Of a DNA stretch of 64,000 nt, positions 1 through 10,405 are shown piece after piece (the first letter of the stretch is position 1; every line of letters starts with the position of its first letter). The position numbers and the translations under genes are program-made. Below the pieces are notes generated by a model. That model saw nothing but the letters and a program-made list of their open reading frames with translations, searched no databases and was not told the DNA's origin. The stretch is from Myxococcus qinghaiensis. GTDB taxonomy: Bacteria; Myxococcota; Myxococcia; Myxococcales; Myxococcaceae. The DNA lies in assembly GCF_024198215.1 (NCBI RefSeq), contig NZ_JAKCFA010000019.1:62001-126000 (forward strand), written 5' to 3'.

Positions 1-18
1 GGCCTTGGGTGGTGCTCG

Positions 19-1374
19 TCATGCAGCCTCCGGCTGAGAGTCAGCGGCAGGTGTGTCGGAAGGGGGCGTCTCGGTGGCCGGCGCGGCCTCGGGAAGGCGG
101 CGCGCGGTGCCGCCAATGGAGAAGCCCGTCAACTGCCCGTCCTTCACACGCCCCCAGAGCTCGTCGGAGAGGACGCGCACGGCGAGAAGCCAGGTGCCCT
201 TGCGCACCTGCACCTCGCCCAAGACGAAGTCGACGGGGGCCAGGTAGCTCTCCAGCACCTTGACGTGCCCGTTGACTCGCATCTGGTGCATGAGCCCCAG
301 GCCGCCGAACTCCTCCATGAAGCGGTGCGCGGCCTGCCGAATCTCCGCGGCGGAGTAGAGGTCGCCCTGCGCGTCCACCGTCTCCGGCTCGAGGACGACA
401 CCCAAGACGTACCGCTCGTCGTCGGGCTCGACGCCCTTGAGGAGGGACGTCGTGGTGGCGAAGGGGGCGGTGCCGGGCGGCTCCTCCGGTTGCCAGTCGT
501 CGAGCGTGAAGTCCCCGTCACTCTCCAGCGCCTTCGCGGCGGGCTGGTAGTTGCTGACGAGCAGCTGCGTCAGCACGGAGGAGCCGCCCACGCCGCGCAT
601 GGCTGCAATCGTGCGAGGCGTGCGGATCCGCTTCACCACGAAGCCGGAGTCCTTCAGCATCCCGGGCAACTTCCCCCGGATGCCATACGTCATGAGCCAG
701 CGACCCTTGAGTGACTTGAGGACGCCGTAGAAGCGCTCCTCGTCGAAGTCACCCTCGCCGACGTCGACGTTGTAGCCAGGGTACGGAGGGTCGAGAAAGA
801 GGACGGTGTCCTTCCCGTCGTACTTGCGGACGACCTTCTCGTAGTCGCCGCCGTACACCTTCACGCGCTTGAGGCGCGGGGCGTGCTGCTCGATGCGGGC
901 GAGCGTCTTCGCCTCGACGCCCATGCCGTTGGGGCTGACGCTGCGACCGCGCAGCTTCCCGTAGGAGAAGTGCGTCAGGTAGAGGAAGCGGTGCAGGCGC
1001 TCCACGTCCCCCTTCGGCTTGGAGTCGAAGAGGCTCTTGAAGGTCTTCTCGTCGCCGACCCACGGCAGCTTCTTCAGCTTGGCGAGGCCCGCTGGCGTCA
1101 GCTTCTGGATGAGCCGGTACGCGTCGGCGATTTCGGGGTCCGCGTCGTTGATGGCCTCGACGTCCGAGGGGGCCTTCTCGAAGAGGACGGCGGCGCTCCC
1201 GGCGAAGGGCTCCACGTACGTCTTGTGCGCGGGCAGCATGGCCACCAGGCGCTTCGCCAGGCGCTTCTTGCCCGCTGGGCTCCCCCAGATGGTCTTCTCC
1301 ACCGGCTCACCACCCTGGAGGGACTCCAGGACGTGCCGGGCCCGGGCGAGGGCCTTCGAGAGGGCGTCACCCAT
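19..1374 (-). CDS. DNA adenine methyltransferase fused to XkdF-type prohead protease
   Basis: The 451-residue protein has two parts. Residues about 30-280 form a D12-class (Dam-like) N6-adenine methyltransferase, with the SAM-binding motif YVEPFAGSAAVLF at 53-65 and the catalytic DPPY at 195-198. After a linker, residues about 320-425 (starting YVLGVVLEPETVDAQGDLY) match the XkdF family of PBSX-like phages, proposed prohead maturation proteases. The start ATG overlaps the stop of the upstream 61-residue ORF. It lies downstream of portal and minor head genes, where a prohead protease is expected. The domain fusion is unusual. The call is firm for the methylase and good for the XkdF part. Confidence 0.85.
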   Translation of the reverse strand: MGDALSKALARARHVLESLQGGEPVEKTIWGSPAGKKRLAKRLVAMLPAHKTYVEPFAGSAAVLFEKAPSDVEAINDADPEIADAYRLIQKLTPAGLAKLKKLPWVGDEKTFKSLFDSKPKGDVERLHRFLYLTHFSYGKLRGRSVSPNGMGVEAKTLARIEQHAPRLKRVKVYGGDYEKVVRKYDGKDTVLFLDPPYPGYNVDVGEGDFDEERFYGVLKSLKGRWLMTYGIRGKLPGMLKDSGFVVKRIRTPRTIAAMRGVGGSSVLTQLLVSNYQPAAKALESDGDFTLDDWQPEEPPGTAPFATTTSLLKGVEPDDERYVLGVVLEPETVDAQGDLYSAAEIRQAAHRFMEEFGGLGLMHQMRVNGHVKVLESYLAPVDFVLGEVQVRKGTWLLAVRVLSDELWGRVKDGQLTGFSIGGTARRLPEAAPATETPPSDTPAADSQPEAA

Positions 1375-1552
1375 CCTGGAGGCCCTCCGGGTCGAAGCCC
1401 CACGTCAGCTCTCCCGAGGTGGGGAGATTCAAGTCGCGGGGCCAGACGAAGGGCGTCTCGATGGCCTTGGCCGTGGAGGTCGACTCCTGCGTCGTCGTGT
1501 TGCCCTCCGGCGTCGGAGGTGAGGTGGGGGTAGTTGTCGAGGTGGCCTGCAT
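1367..1552 (-). CDS. small Thr/Pro-rich hypothetical protein
   Basis: This 61-residue ORF, rich in Thr, Ser and Pro at its N-terminus, overlaps the start of the methylase-protease gene by 8 bases, which suggests translational coupling. It begins 20 bases downstream (on the minus strand) of the first copy of the conserved 32-bp element. No family is recognised. It could be a leader or a small structural accessory; the overlap and position are the only support. Confidence 0.5.
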   Translation of the reverse strand: MQATSTTTPTSPPTPEGNTTTQESTSTAKAIETPFVWPRDLNLPTSGELTWGFDPEGLQDG

Positions 1553-1572
1553 GGCGTTTCGTCTCCGAAAGA

Positions 1573-1604
1573 GACAAAGGCCTGCGGCGCGAAATCGGGG
1601 ACAT
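1573..1604 (-). promoter_or_regulatory. conserved 32-bp element, copy 1
   Basis: On the plus strand it starts GACAAAGGCCTGCGG and ends GAAATCGGGGACAT. The same element recurs at 6359-6390 and 20706-20738, and with a 3-base insertion at 14391-14425. Copies 1, 2 and 4 sit in the same orientation 20-135 bases upstream of leftward phage gene blocks. A promoter or regulator-binding role is inferred. Confidence 0.5.
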
Positions 1605-1617
1605 CACTTAAGTGACG

Positions 1618-1655
1618 GCGAGCGTCGTGGTGCGGCAGAGGCCGTGGTACGGCGG
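1618..1655 (-). repeat. 38-bp copy of the 3' end of the minor head gene
   Basis: These 38 bases are identical to 2937-2974, which encode PYHGLCRTTTLA near the end of the Mu F-like gene. Similarity fades just beyond, with a one-base indel. The two copies are direct repeats on either side of the PLD-like gene, so this is a detached remnant of the phage gene's 3' end. Confidence 0.85.
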
Positions 1656-1868
1656 AAGCCCACCCCACCTACGCTTCCACCGGTCGGGGCAGTTCTCTCG
1701 GCCTCGCTCAGCTTTGCAACCTCATGCATGCGTCGTTGTCGTTGGAGGCAAAGCTGTCGCCCGCACGCAGCGGGGACGTACTGGGGATCGACACGGGAGA
1801 GATCGGCCCAGTACCGTGATGCACAAGAGCGGAGCCAAGCGTCCGCCTAATGCGGAGTGCACCGGTCG

Positions 1869-2915
1869 ATGCCCAAGAACGAAATCGAGCTGTCCGAAGG
1901 AGCTAAGCTCGTCATCACGAAAGACGAACATGGTCCTCAGGAGGTCTACGACCGTCTGCCAACGGCAAGCACGGCCTTCATCGTCACCTACAATCTGCCA
2001 AAGGCGGGCGGCCCGCTCCTGACTGCGCTAGAGGGCGCGACCCAGCTCGAGTCCCTCCGGCTGGTCACGAACATTCCAAACTGGTGGGCGTCGTATTGGC
2101 GGGATGGGCCGAAGTTGAAGGCGCGTGAAGCCATCAAGAGTTCCATCGATAGACTCAACACGCTGGCGACGCGCCCCGGTGTCGAAATCTACTTTACGCG
2201 AAGGAACCACGCGAAGGTTTACGTCGTCGACGACATTGGCTACGTCGGTTCGTCGAACTTCAGCGACGAAAGCGCCTCCAACGTCGAAGCGGGTGTGATC
2301 CTGGAGGACGAAGACGTGCTCGCCGAGCTTCGCGAGAAGTCGTGGGACCTCCTGAAAGCGGACGCGCTCCTTCACCCTACCCTTGCGTCAGCAGTTGCCG
2401 CGAGCCTCGAGGACTGGCTCGTAGAGGAGCTGCAGTTCGAGAGTATCTACGACGCAGTTCACGACTCGGACTCCGCCCATGCTCAGGACGAGTTCACGAA
2501 GGCGGTGCAGCGTCTTCTTGATCTCGCGCATCGCGCCGAAGCCGTCTTGGATGACGCGCGCGATCCAGCTTGGGCCGAGCCCCTTCAGGCGGTAATCCGT
2601 GAGGCGACGTCGCTCGACGAAATCGGTGACGTGCTCGGCGACCTTGAGTACTCGTATGGGAAAATCCAAGCCTGCATCGGATTTTCCTTCGACGGCGCTA
2701 TCAATCAACACATCGTTGAGAACTGCTCGGAGGAGGAAAATCTGGAGTGGTGGCACGAAGAAGGAGTGCGGGTGGCCGAGGAGCAGTGGGAGGATCTACG
2801 GGCTGAAGCCCTGAAGGATCTCCGACGCGTGGTCGATGCACTTGAGAAGATCAAGAGCAAGCTGCTGACACAGCTTCGTCAGCTCCAGCACCCAGTCGAT
2901 AACACCCGGACGTAG
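1869..2915 (+). CDS. phospholipase D-like (single HKD) nuclease-family protein, phage cargo
   Basis: The protein carries one HKD motif (NHAKVYVVDDIGYVGSSNFSD, with H, K and D spaced as H-x-K-x4-D). It is followed by the conserved SSNFS and a glutamate about ten residues later, as in PLD-superfamily nucleases that act as dimers (for example BfiI- or NgoFVII-like enzymes). The C-terminal half (about 200 residues, acidic, helical) is not recognised. A GTG at 1857 is an alternative start. It runs against the phage late genes, has lower GC than they do, and is bracketed by a 38-bp direct repeat, all signs of an acquired cassette. A restriction-like or superinfection-exclusion role is inferred. Confidence 0.7.
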   Translation: MPKNEIELSEGAKLVITKDEHGPQEVYDRLPTASTAFIVTYNLPKAGGPLLTALEGATQLESLRLVTNIPNWWASYWRDGPKLKAREAIKSSIDRLNTLATRPGVEIYFTRRNHAKVYVVDDIGYVGSSNFSDESASNVEAGVILEDEDVLAELREKSWDLLKADALLHPTLASAVAASLEDWLVEELQFESIYDAVHDSDSAHAQDEFTKAVQRLLDLAHRAEAVLDDARDPAWAEPLQAVIREATSLDEIGDVLGDLEYSYGKIQACIGFSFDGAINQHIVENCSEEENLEWWHEEGVRVAEEQWEDLRAEALKDLRRVVDALEKIKSKLLTQLRQLQHPVDNTRT

Positions 2916-2926
2916 GCGCACACGCC

Positions 2927-4006
2927 TCACACGACCGCGAGCGTCGTGGTGCGGCAGAGGCCGTGGTACGGCGGGAAGCACACGCCCGCGTCCGCGAGCT
3001 GCCTGTCCGAAGCGAGCGAGCGGAACTCGCCGACGTCGTCGCGGGTGCCAGCGGCGGAGCGGAGCACCTCGGCCAAGCGCGTCTGTTGGCCGCCTCGGTT
3101 GACGTAGAGGACGGCGCGCCCAGTGTCCGCGTCGAGGCGCTCCCTCACCCAGGGTAGCTCCTGCTTCACGTCCTCCGGCCGTTCGAGTGACTCGACACGC
3201 TCGAAGCGCTGGAGGGCATCCGCCACGGCGAACGTCTTCCCGTGGAGGAAACGGCACACTTGGGTGGTGGCCTCGTCGAGGACGGCCTCGATGCGGTAGC
3301 GGCGGATGCCGGCCTCGGCGTAGCTGCTCACCTGGGCGAAGGAGCGCCCCTGGCCAATGAAGTGGCTCGCCACCACCTCCCAGTAGAAGGGGGCTCGCTC
3401 GATGAGCGCGCCGCGCGCGGCCCTCTCCAAGGACTCGGCGATGTCGCTTCGCCCGAGGCCGCCCTCCAGCCCCTCGGCCACGAGCCGTCGAGCCTTCTGG
3501 CCGAAGGCGTCCAGCCGGCGCCCGTACTCATCCCGCACGAAGTTGCCCTGGGTGCGGACGATGTGTTGGGCCACGCGTCTGTCGACGGCGTTGAAGCGGG
3601 CGGCGAGGGCGAGGCCCTGCTCGCGGCGGGCATGGCTGCGCGTGGACGCCACCACCTCTTCGGCTGCGTCACCGAGGGGCGCTTGGATGCGGGAGGGGAT
3701 GACGGCTGTCCGCCGGCCCGCAGCCTCCAGGGACTGGGCGACGAGGCGCCTGCGCTGGGCCGCCGTCGTCTTCCTCCAGTCCACGTCGAGGACGGCCACC
3801 GCCTCTCGCATGGCGTCCACGTCCGCGCGCCCGACGGCGCGGCGAAGGCGCGCGGCGAGCAGGGCCACGGCGCGGTCCATGCCTGCGGCGGTGCCGACGT
3901 CCAGGGCCTTGGCCACCGGCAGTCTCAGGACGTCTCCCAGGAGGGCGTCCGCCACCTCCCGCGCTTCGTGCAGGAGGAGGAGGCTGTCAGCGAGGGCCAG
4001 GCACAT
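2927..4006 (-). CDS. phage minor head / head morphogenesis protein (Mu F-like)
   Basis: The 359-residue protein ends in CFPPYHGLCRTTTLAVV, which fits the signature PPxHxxCRxT of the Mu gpF / SPP1 gp7 head morphogenesis family. These proteins sit at the portal and take part in assembly or early DNA ejection. A long helical N-terminal and middle part precedes it. The start overlaps the end of the upstream zinc-ribbon ORF by 20 bases, so it is in the portal operon. Its 3' end is duplicated on the far side of the PLD-like gene. Confidence 0.85.
   Translation of the reverse strand: MCLALADSLLLLHEAREVADALLGDVLRLPVAKALDVGTAAGMDRAVALLAARLRRAVGRADVDAMREAVAVLDVDWRKTTAAQRRRLVAQSLEAAGRRTAVIPSRIQAPLGDAAEEVVASTRSHARREQGLALAARFNAVDRRVAQHIVRTQGNFVRDEYGRRLDAFGQKARRLVAEGLEGGLGRSDIAESLERAARGALIERAPFYWEVVASHFIGQGRSFAQVSSYAEAGIRRYRIEAVLDEATTQVCRFLHGKTFAVADALQRFERVESLERPEDVKQELPWVRERLDADTGRAVLYVNRGGQQTRLAEVLRSAAGTRDDVGEFRSLASDRQLADAGVCFPPYHGLCRTTTLAVV
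2937..2974 (-). repeat. 38-bp direct repeat, copy inside the minor head gene
   Basis: Identical to 1618-1655. This copy is the original, lying in frame in the 3' end of the minor head gene. Together the two copies bound a 1.3-kb segment holding only the PLD-like gene. Confidence 0.85.
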
Positions 4007-4264
4007 GGGGGGCCTCCTGCGTCACCAGATCCACGGGACTGCGGCGTCTGGCGCGCACCTCGACGCCGGCCGGAGTGGGGGAGAAGACGACGTCGTGGCT
4101 GGCCGCGCACCTGTCACACAGCGCGAAGACGAGGAGGCCGTTGCGCCACAGCGTCGTCGTCTCCTCCAGGGGGCCGCGCCTTCGGCACATGCGGCACTCC
4201 AGGACACCGCGCTCGGCGTCGGCCTGGGCTTGGAGCACCCACGCGCGCTGGAGCTGCTCGGGCG

Positions 4265-4268
<4 letters not shown>
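3987..4268 (-). CDS. small zinc-ribbon-like protein in the head operon
   Basis: This 93-residue protein carries CRMC and CDRC about 25 residues apart, a pattern that fits a Zn-binding ribbon. The ATG at 4268 overlaps the portal stop codon in an ATGA arrangement, which decides the start over an upstream in-frame GTG at 4289. The 3' end overlaps the minor head gene. Similar small Cys-pair proteins occur between portal and F-like genes in other phages. The function is unknown. Confidence 0.65.
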
Positions 4269-6060
<1,792 letters not shown>

Positions 6061-6064
<4 letters not shown>

Positions 6065-6261
6065 GGACGGTCCTCCACGTAAGCCAGGAGGCCCGTGGGG
6101 GTGTGAGAGACGGCGCGCACGCGCTGGCCGCGTGCCGCCAGCTCGGCGTGGACTGCCCCCAGCAGTCCGTCGTGGGTGGAGGCCTCGACGGTGAACTCCG
6201 GCCCGGGGTGTGGCGCGCCCGAGGGGGAGGCGAGGACGAAGACTCTGACGACGCTCTGCAC
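6061..6261 (-). CDS. small hypothetical protein at the head of the portal operon
   Basis: The GTG at 6261 is preceded by GGGAGG at good spacing, giving a 66-residue product starting (M)QSVVRVFVLASPSG and ending LAYVEDRP. Its stop overlaps the portal start, so the two are probably translationally coupled. The open frame continues upstream to 6390 through the 32-bp element, but that part lacks a ribosome site of its own. No family is recognised. Confidence 0.55.
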
Positions 6262-6358
6262 ACAGGCCTCCCGGACCAAGTGGAGGCAAGGCGCGCGGTG
6301 GGAGGGGTGCCCTCGATGTGCGAGGGCGTTGGGGGCCGCGCGCCTCACCTCCAGCGAG

Positions 6359-6390
6359 GACAAAGGCTTCGGGCCCAATTTCGGGGACAT
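6359..6390 (-). promoter_or_regulatory. conserved 32-bp element, copy 2
   Basis: Starts GACAAAGGCTTCGGGCCC and ends TTTCGGGGACAT on the plus strand. It lies about 100 bases upstream of the portal operon start and in the same orientation as copies 1 and 4. Proposed promoter or regulator site. Confidence 0.5.
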
Positions 6391-6563
6391 CCGGCGCGCG
6401 CTTTTCGCTCAAGGCCCGCGCCTCAATGAGTTGCCTTCGTCGGGGGACAGAGCGCTATTGGCGACACCTGCGGCTGACGCGGGAGCCCGCGCGCGAGCCG
6501 AAGCGCATGCGTGAAGGTGCCTCCTGCTGCTGAGAGTCACAGAGACGATTGGGAGGGCTGCTG

Positions 6564-6845
6564 ATGAATCCAAACCCGGAGTGTTTGATGCGAGAAGAGG
6601 ACGCGCGCGGCATCGCGCCCGTCGGTGACGTTGCGGCCACGGCGGACGACGTGACGACGTGCCCATGCGAGTGCCCGGAGCGTGAGGAGGAGACGCATCA
6701 TCCGAGCGACTACCTCGTGACGGCCGAGGAGTACCCCGAGCACCCTGCGGCCCAGGCCGGCTATGTGGGGTGGGTGTTCTGCATCCACTGCGGCGCGTGG
6801 CGCGCCGACGACGACGACGCGCCCGACGCGGACTGGGTGCCCTGA
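6564..6845 (+). CDS. small acidic Cys-containing hypothetical protein
   Basis: The start ATG has GGGAGG upstream. The 93-residue, strongly acidic product contains CPCEC and, near the C-terminus, VFCIHCGAWRAD, so it may bind a metal through Cys pairs. It is divergent from the portal operon and precedes the papain-like gene by about 120 bases. No family is recognised. Codon third positions are GC-rich, supporting translation. Confidence 0.6.
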   Translation: MNPNPECLMREEDARGIAPVGDVAATADDVTTCPCECPEREEETHHPSDYLVTAEEYPEHPAAQAGYVGWVFCIHCGAWRADDDDAPDADWVP

Positions 6846-6966
6846 CGCGCGCTGCGCCCGCGCGAAGAGTGGGCCGCACGAACCCGGCTCCTCATGGCAG
6901 GACCGGCTCTGTCTCTTCGTCCATGGCGAACACGTTGAAGCCCCACTTCGACGTGGAGGAGACACC

Positions 6967-7884
6967 ATGGACACCTACCGTGTTGCGAGACTGCCAGCGC
7001 GCCTGCGCGGCTTCGCGCTGCCGGACACGAGCACGCAGCCTGGAGGCTATGTCGAGGCGGGCGACTATCTCGTGCTCGAGGAGAAGTCCCGCCACCCCAC
7101 GCCCGACACTGACTACGCCCGACTGCTGGTTCCGAAACTGAGCGCGCTCGACACCTGGGTGTGCACGCGCTGGCGCACCCAGCGTTACGCAACGTTCCTC
7201 TCCCAGGAGAGCGCACCTGCCATGGCCCGGCTGTCGTTCGACAGCGAGCCGCTGGCCGTCCTGGAGGAGCGGCTCACCACTCTCCTGGGGGCGTTCCTCG
7301 ACTACAGGTACGACGCGAGCCGGGCGTACTACCCATGGGCGCTCCCGGGCGTCCGTGTCCCGCTGGCGCCGCCCAAGCTGAACAACTGCTGCACCTTCGT
7401 CGAGGCCCTGCTGGTGAAGGCCTTCTCCGAGGCGCATGGCGCGGCTCTCTCGTGGGACGCGCGTCGCCACCGGCAGATGATGATTGCCTCCACCCAGGAC
7501 TACTTCTCCCCCGTGACGGCGGCTGTCGAGTCCGGCATGGCCCTGCCGGCGCCGTCGGCGGACGTGCCTCCCCACCCCTGGACACTCATCCAGGGGTGGG
7601 GCAGCCAGTGGGGCTCGGGGCACACCTTCCTCGTAGTGGACTTCCACTCGGAGACGGACAAGGTGTTGGTGCTGGAATCCAACGCCGCCTTCCGGCTCGA
7701 CGGCGTCGGCTACCGTGGCCTCGGCAACCTGCGGGACGTCGGCCGCCAGCCGCCTGCGGACTGGTGGACGCGGAGTGAGGTGTGGACGTGGCGCCGCATC
7801 TGCTCGACGTACCCCTTCCGGCGGCAGGCATGGCTGAAGGTCAAGGAACGCTCGGCATTGGTGTCAAAGCATCAGGCCAGTTGA
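6967..7884 (+). CDS. papain-like / NlpC-P60-like cysteine protein
   Basis: The ATG at 6967 follows GGAGGA and begins MDTYRVARLPARLRG. The 305-residue protein has a conserved-looking LNNCCTFVEALL (candidate catalytic Cys at the start of a helix) and, about 100 residues later, GSGHTFLVVDF (candidate His in a strand). This is the Cys...His order of NlpC/P60-type papain folds. A role as peptidoglycan hydrolase or amidase in lysis or entry is possible, but no cell-wall-binding domain is seen. Its C-terminal coding region is partly copied at 8921-9027. Confidence 0.6.
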   Translation: MDTYRVARLPARLRGFALPDTSTQPGGYVEAGDYLVLEEKSRHPTPDTDYARLLVPKLSALDTWVCTRWRTQRYATFLSQESAPAMARLSFDSEPLAVLEERLTTLLGAFLDYRYDASRAYYPWALPGVRVPLAPPKLNNCCTFVEALLVKAFSEAHGAALSWDARRHRQMMIASTQDYFSPVTAAVESGMALPAPSADVPPHPWTLIQGWGSQWGSGHTFLVVDFHSETDKVLVLESNAAFRLDGVGYRGLGNLRDVGRQPPADWWTRSEVWTWRRICSTYPFRRQAWLKVKERSALVSKHQAS

Positions 7885-7981
7885 GTCTGACTGATTGTTT
7901 GCCGCACCGGACCGGGCGAGCCTTGGTTTGCCTTTCCCCGATACGGGGCAACAGTGAGCGCTCGTGAGGAGAGCGAGAAGG

Positions 7982-8692
7982 CTATCGGGGTCTTACTTCC
8001 AATGCGGTTCGGCAGATTCTTTCGATTGTAGCTACTGCCGTTTCGAGCATAGGCGTGATCATGTCTTTACCTCCGGTTGAGCGCCAAATCGTGGCTTTCC
8101 AGTCCTTGACGTAGTGCTGCGCTCCTGTGGGGCCCACATGGCTCATCTCGTTTTTATGTTCCTCGAGAAGACATTCCGTTGCAAACAATATCTCGTTGTG
8201 GGCGGATCTGAGCAAGTCGAATGCTTGCGCAGCCTCGGTCCCGAATAGGGCCATAAAGCGGTATCGACGTGCATGGAGTTCGGCGAAGAATGAGCTGCTC
8301 TTTGTGAGCCGTTCGAATGGCGCATAGATCGCATTGCGATAGCGTGTGTCGCTCTCTGACTCGTCTTCGCTCTTCGGACGAGTGGCTCCTTCTCCTGAGA
8401 ATGAGTCAGGGGAGCGGGCTGCCATAAATATGTCGCGAGCCCTGTAGAAGTCAGAGAGCACTTGCTCGGCAAGTTCCGTTTGCCGCTTCCAGTCAGCTAG
8501 CCCGCGGTCCAGCTCTAGTTTTTTCTCGGCTAGCGTGATGTCGGACCGAGCCTTGCTTTCGATTTGGTCGCGTTCAAAGGCGAGTCGCTCTTTGTGGATT
8601 GATTTCGTCGTGCGCAGTGCGAAGAAGGAAACGATGCCTGAAATTACGGCAGTGACGACGGCGGGACCAATGAGTGATGTGGGGTCGATCAT
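7982..8692 (-). CDS. membrane-anchored coiled-coil protein, cargo
   Basis: The 236-residue protein has one N-terminal transmembrane segment (about residues 6-25). A charged coiled-coil stretch follows (about 27-75, rich in Glu, Lys, Arg and Leu), then a soluble helical domain. GC content and codon use are clearly lower than in the flanking phage genes, which points to recent transfer. It lies between the papain-like gene and a decayed copy of that gene's end. The family is not recognised; the layout is reminiscent of small membrane effectors, but no function can be assigned. Confidence 0.65.
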   Translation of the reverse strand: MIDPTSLIGPAVVTAVISGIVSFFALRTTKSIHKERLAFERDQIESKARSDITLAEKKLELDRGLADWKRQTELAEQVLSDFYRARDIFMAARSPDSFSGEGATRPKSEDESESDTRYRNAIYAPFERLTKSSSFFAELHARRYRFMALFGTEAAQAFDLLRSAHNEILFATECLLEEHKNEMSHVGPTGAQHYVKDWKATIWRSTGGKDMITPMLETAVATIERICRTALEVRPR

Positions 8693-8862
8693 GGGGCTGA
8701 AATGCAGAGGAGGTCACGGTGAGGAGGGGGCCATGTTGCCTTGGGGTGATAGTAGCTTTGCAGCCATTGTGCTCCCAGACTAGCCGCCGACGGGCATGCG
8801 GAGTTCCCCGCCAACTCGACGTTCTTGCGTGCGGTCCCGCTGGGAGGTCAGTCCCACGGTTC

Positions 8863-8919
8863 ATGTTTGTCCGCGTGGCGGCATCTGGTGTGTTCGGCAT
8901 CGAAGGACGCCTTGTCGGG
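8863..8919 (-). pseudogene. remnant of the terminase large subunit 3' end
   Basis: In the minus frame this reads FDAEHTRCRHADK, matching FDAERTNRGHADKF near the C-terminus of the intact terminase (DNA around 11140-11195). Similarity is limited to about 57 bases, with substitutions. It directly abuts the papain-like gene remnant. Confidence 0.75.
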
Positions 8920-8920
8920 G

Positions 8921-9027
8921 CCCACCACTCGCAGGCCGAGAAAGTGCTGGACCTGAAGTCCAGCGTTCCTTGTGGCTTCGACGGTGTTGACTGCCGTGGC
9001 ATCGGCAGTCTGCGAGACGTCGCCTCC
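8921..9027 (+). pseudogene. remnant of the papain-like gene 3' region
   Basis: The plus frame reads HHSQAEKVLDLKSS... FDGVDCRGIGSLRDV. It aligns with FHSETDKVLVLESN... LDGVGYRGLGNLRDV of the gene at 6967-7884 (its bases about 7645-7750). It is a diverged fragment without a start, in direct orientation relative to the parent. Confidence 0.8.
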
Positions 9028-9089
9028 AGTTTCCTGCAGCAGCGAGCGCTGGCCCCCCATGCGCTCTTCCCGCATGGGGGGCCAGGCCG

Positions 9090-9950
9090 TCAGCAGGTCC
9101 TGATGTGGAGGAGCTGCGCAGCGATCCTCATGTGGTTCCTCACCTCGGCCATCGACTGGATGCGGTGCTCGGGGGCCTGGAACGTCATGCGCCGGATGAC
9201 CTTGGTGAAGTAACGCGCGCCCACGGAGGTCCCAGGGACCACCTCATCGTTGATGCCGGACCCAACGGCCCGCGTTGCGAGCCGCATCGGCTCGCCTCGC
9301 GCGAGTTCCGCAAGGGTGATGCCGAGCGAGTACACATCGCCGGTCACCCCGCACTTCCCGGTCCGCCACTGTTCCTCCGACGCGTAGTACTCGGTCCCAA
9401 GTCCCGCAGCAGTCAGTGGCTGCAGGACACGGGACATCTGGTGCACGAAGTAGCCAAGCCCCCAGTCCGCGATGACGGGCACTCCCTGCTTCGAGAGCAG
9501 CACGTTCTCCGGCTTGATGTCGCGGTGGATGACTCCCTTCTCGTGTGCGTATGCCAGAGCTCCAGCCAGGGCATGGCCCCATGACAGGACGGTTCGAAGA
9601 GGAATCGGAGCACGCCGTTTGCGCAGCAGGTCCCGCATGCTCTGCGAGCAGAGGTCCATGACGTAGAAGGGAACGATGCCGCCAGGAGCGTTCACTGCCC
9701 GAATCGTGATGATGTTCGGGTGCCGCAATCTCTGAAGGGTGGAGATCTCCCGAATGAAGCGCTCAATCGCGGTGGGCTCACGTGCCCATCGCTCATGGAG
9801 TTGCTTGCGCGCGAAACGAGCGCCTCGAGGGAGTGCGTAGTGTCGAGACGCGATGATGGTGACTTCATCAACGTACCCAAGCCCGCCAGCTCCCAGGCGA
9901 CGCACCTGCTTGATGCGGCACTCGCCAGGTCCTAAATGCCGTTGATTCAT
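9090..9950 (-). CDS. Hanks-type serine/threonine protein kinase, cargo
   Basis: A minimal 286-residue kinase domain. It has a glycine loop RRLGAGGLGYVDEV, a probable catalytic Lys in RKQLHERW, HRDIKPENVLL as catalytic loop, and an activation segment starting ADWGLG, with Trp replacing the Phe of DFG. ATG at 9950 (MNQRHLGPGECRIKQ) is the first start compatible with a whole kinase domain; the open frame continues to 10328 but that part is not kinase-like. No transmembrane segment or sensor domain is present. It sits between remnants of phage genes and the terminase, so it is probably phage-carried cargo. Confidence 0.8.
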   Translation of the reverse strand: MNQRHLGPGECRIKQVRRLGAGGLGYVDEVTIIASRHYALPRGARFARKQLHERWAREPTAIERFIREISTLQRLRHPNIITIRAVNAPGGIVPFYVMDLCSQSMRDLLRKRRAPIPLRTVLSWGHALAGALAYAHEKGVIHRDIKPENVLLSKQGVPVIADWGLGYFVHQMSRVLQPLTAAGLGTEYYASEEQWRTGKCGVTGDVYSLGITLAELARGEPMRLATRAVGSGINDEVVPGTSVGARYFTKVIRRMTFQAPEHRIQSMAEVRNHMRIAAQLLHIRTC

Positions 9951-10363
9951 GTGACTGCCTCGCCATCCAGACGAATGGATGGCTGCAATGCCGAGGGAGC
10001 CCGCTTGTGCATGACGTGCCAGCGGGCCCCGCAACGGTGATGGAGTCCACGGCGGCCAACTAGCCGACATGGCAATGCACCGTGACTTGGCAGTGCTTGA
10101 CGGTCTGGCGATGGACCGACTAAAGGTCATCTCGGTCGTTCCCACGACCAAGCCGAGAAGACGCAGTGAGCACTGCTCGTCACGTCTCTTTCGGAAGCTG
10201 GGAGCCCTCACGGCTGCAACCGCGGGGGCTCCTCTTCCAAAGAGGATTTTCAGGTTGCCGTGAGTTCGCCGGCACCTCCTTGAACTCTGCTTGAGTGGAC
10301 TACGGCCCGAAATATAGCGGCCAGCCAATCGCTGTCAATCCCACCTTCCAGGTTCCGTGACGT

Positions 10364-10405
10364 GCGTTCAAACGCAGGTCGCGGCATCGCGTTCAAACGC
10401 GATGA
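10364..10405. promoter_or_regulatory. paired palindromic operator candidate
   Basis: GCGTTCAAACGC occurs at 10364-10375 and again at 10389-10400, 25 bases apart. The second copy is extended to a near-perfect inverted repeat, CATCGCGTT/AACGCGATG (10386-10405). The rest of 10329-10599 holds no gene. A further weak inverted repeat (TTTTCAC/GTGAAA) lies near 10543-10556. The pair is upstream of the kinase gene and could bind a dimeric repressor on one helical face. Confidence 0.45.

Noticed and set aside
6065..6412. N-terminal extension of the portal ORF
   Set aside because: It overlaps the small upstream gene and the 32-bp element, is Arg/Pro-rich, and the GTG at 6064 overlapping the previous stop is a better start.
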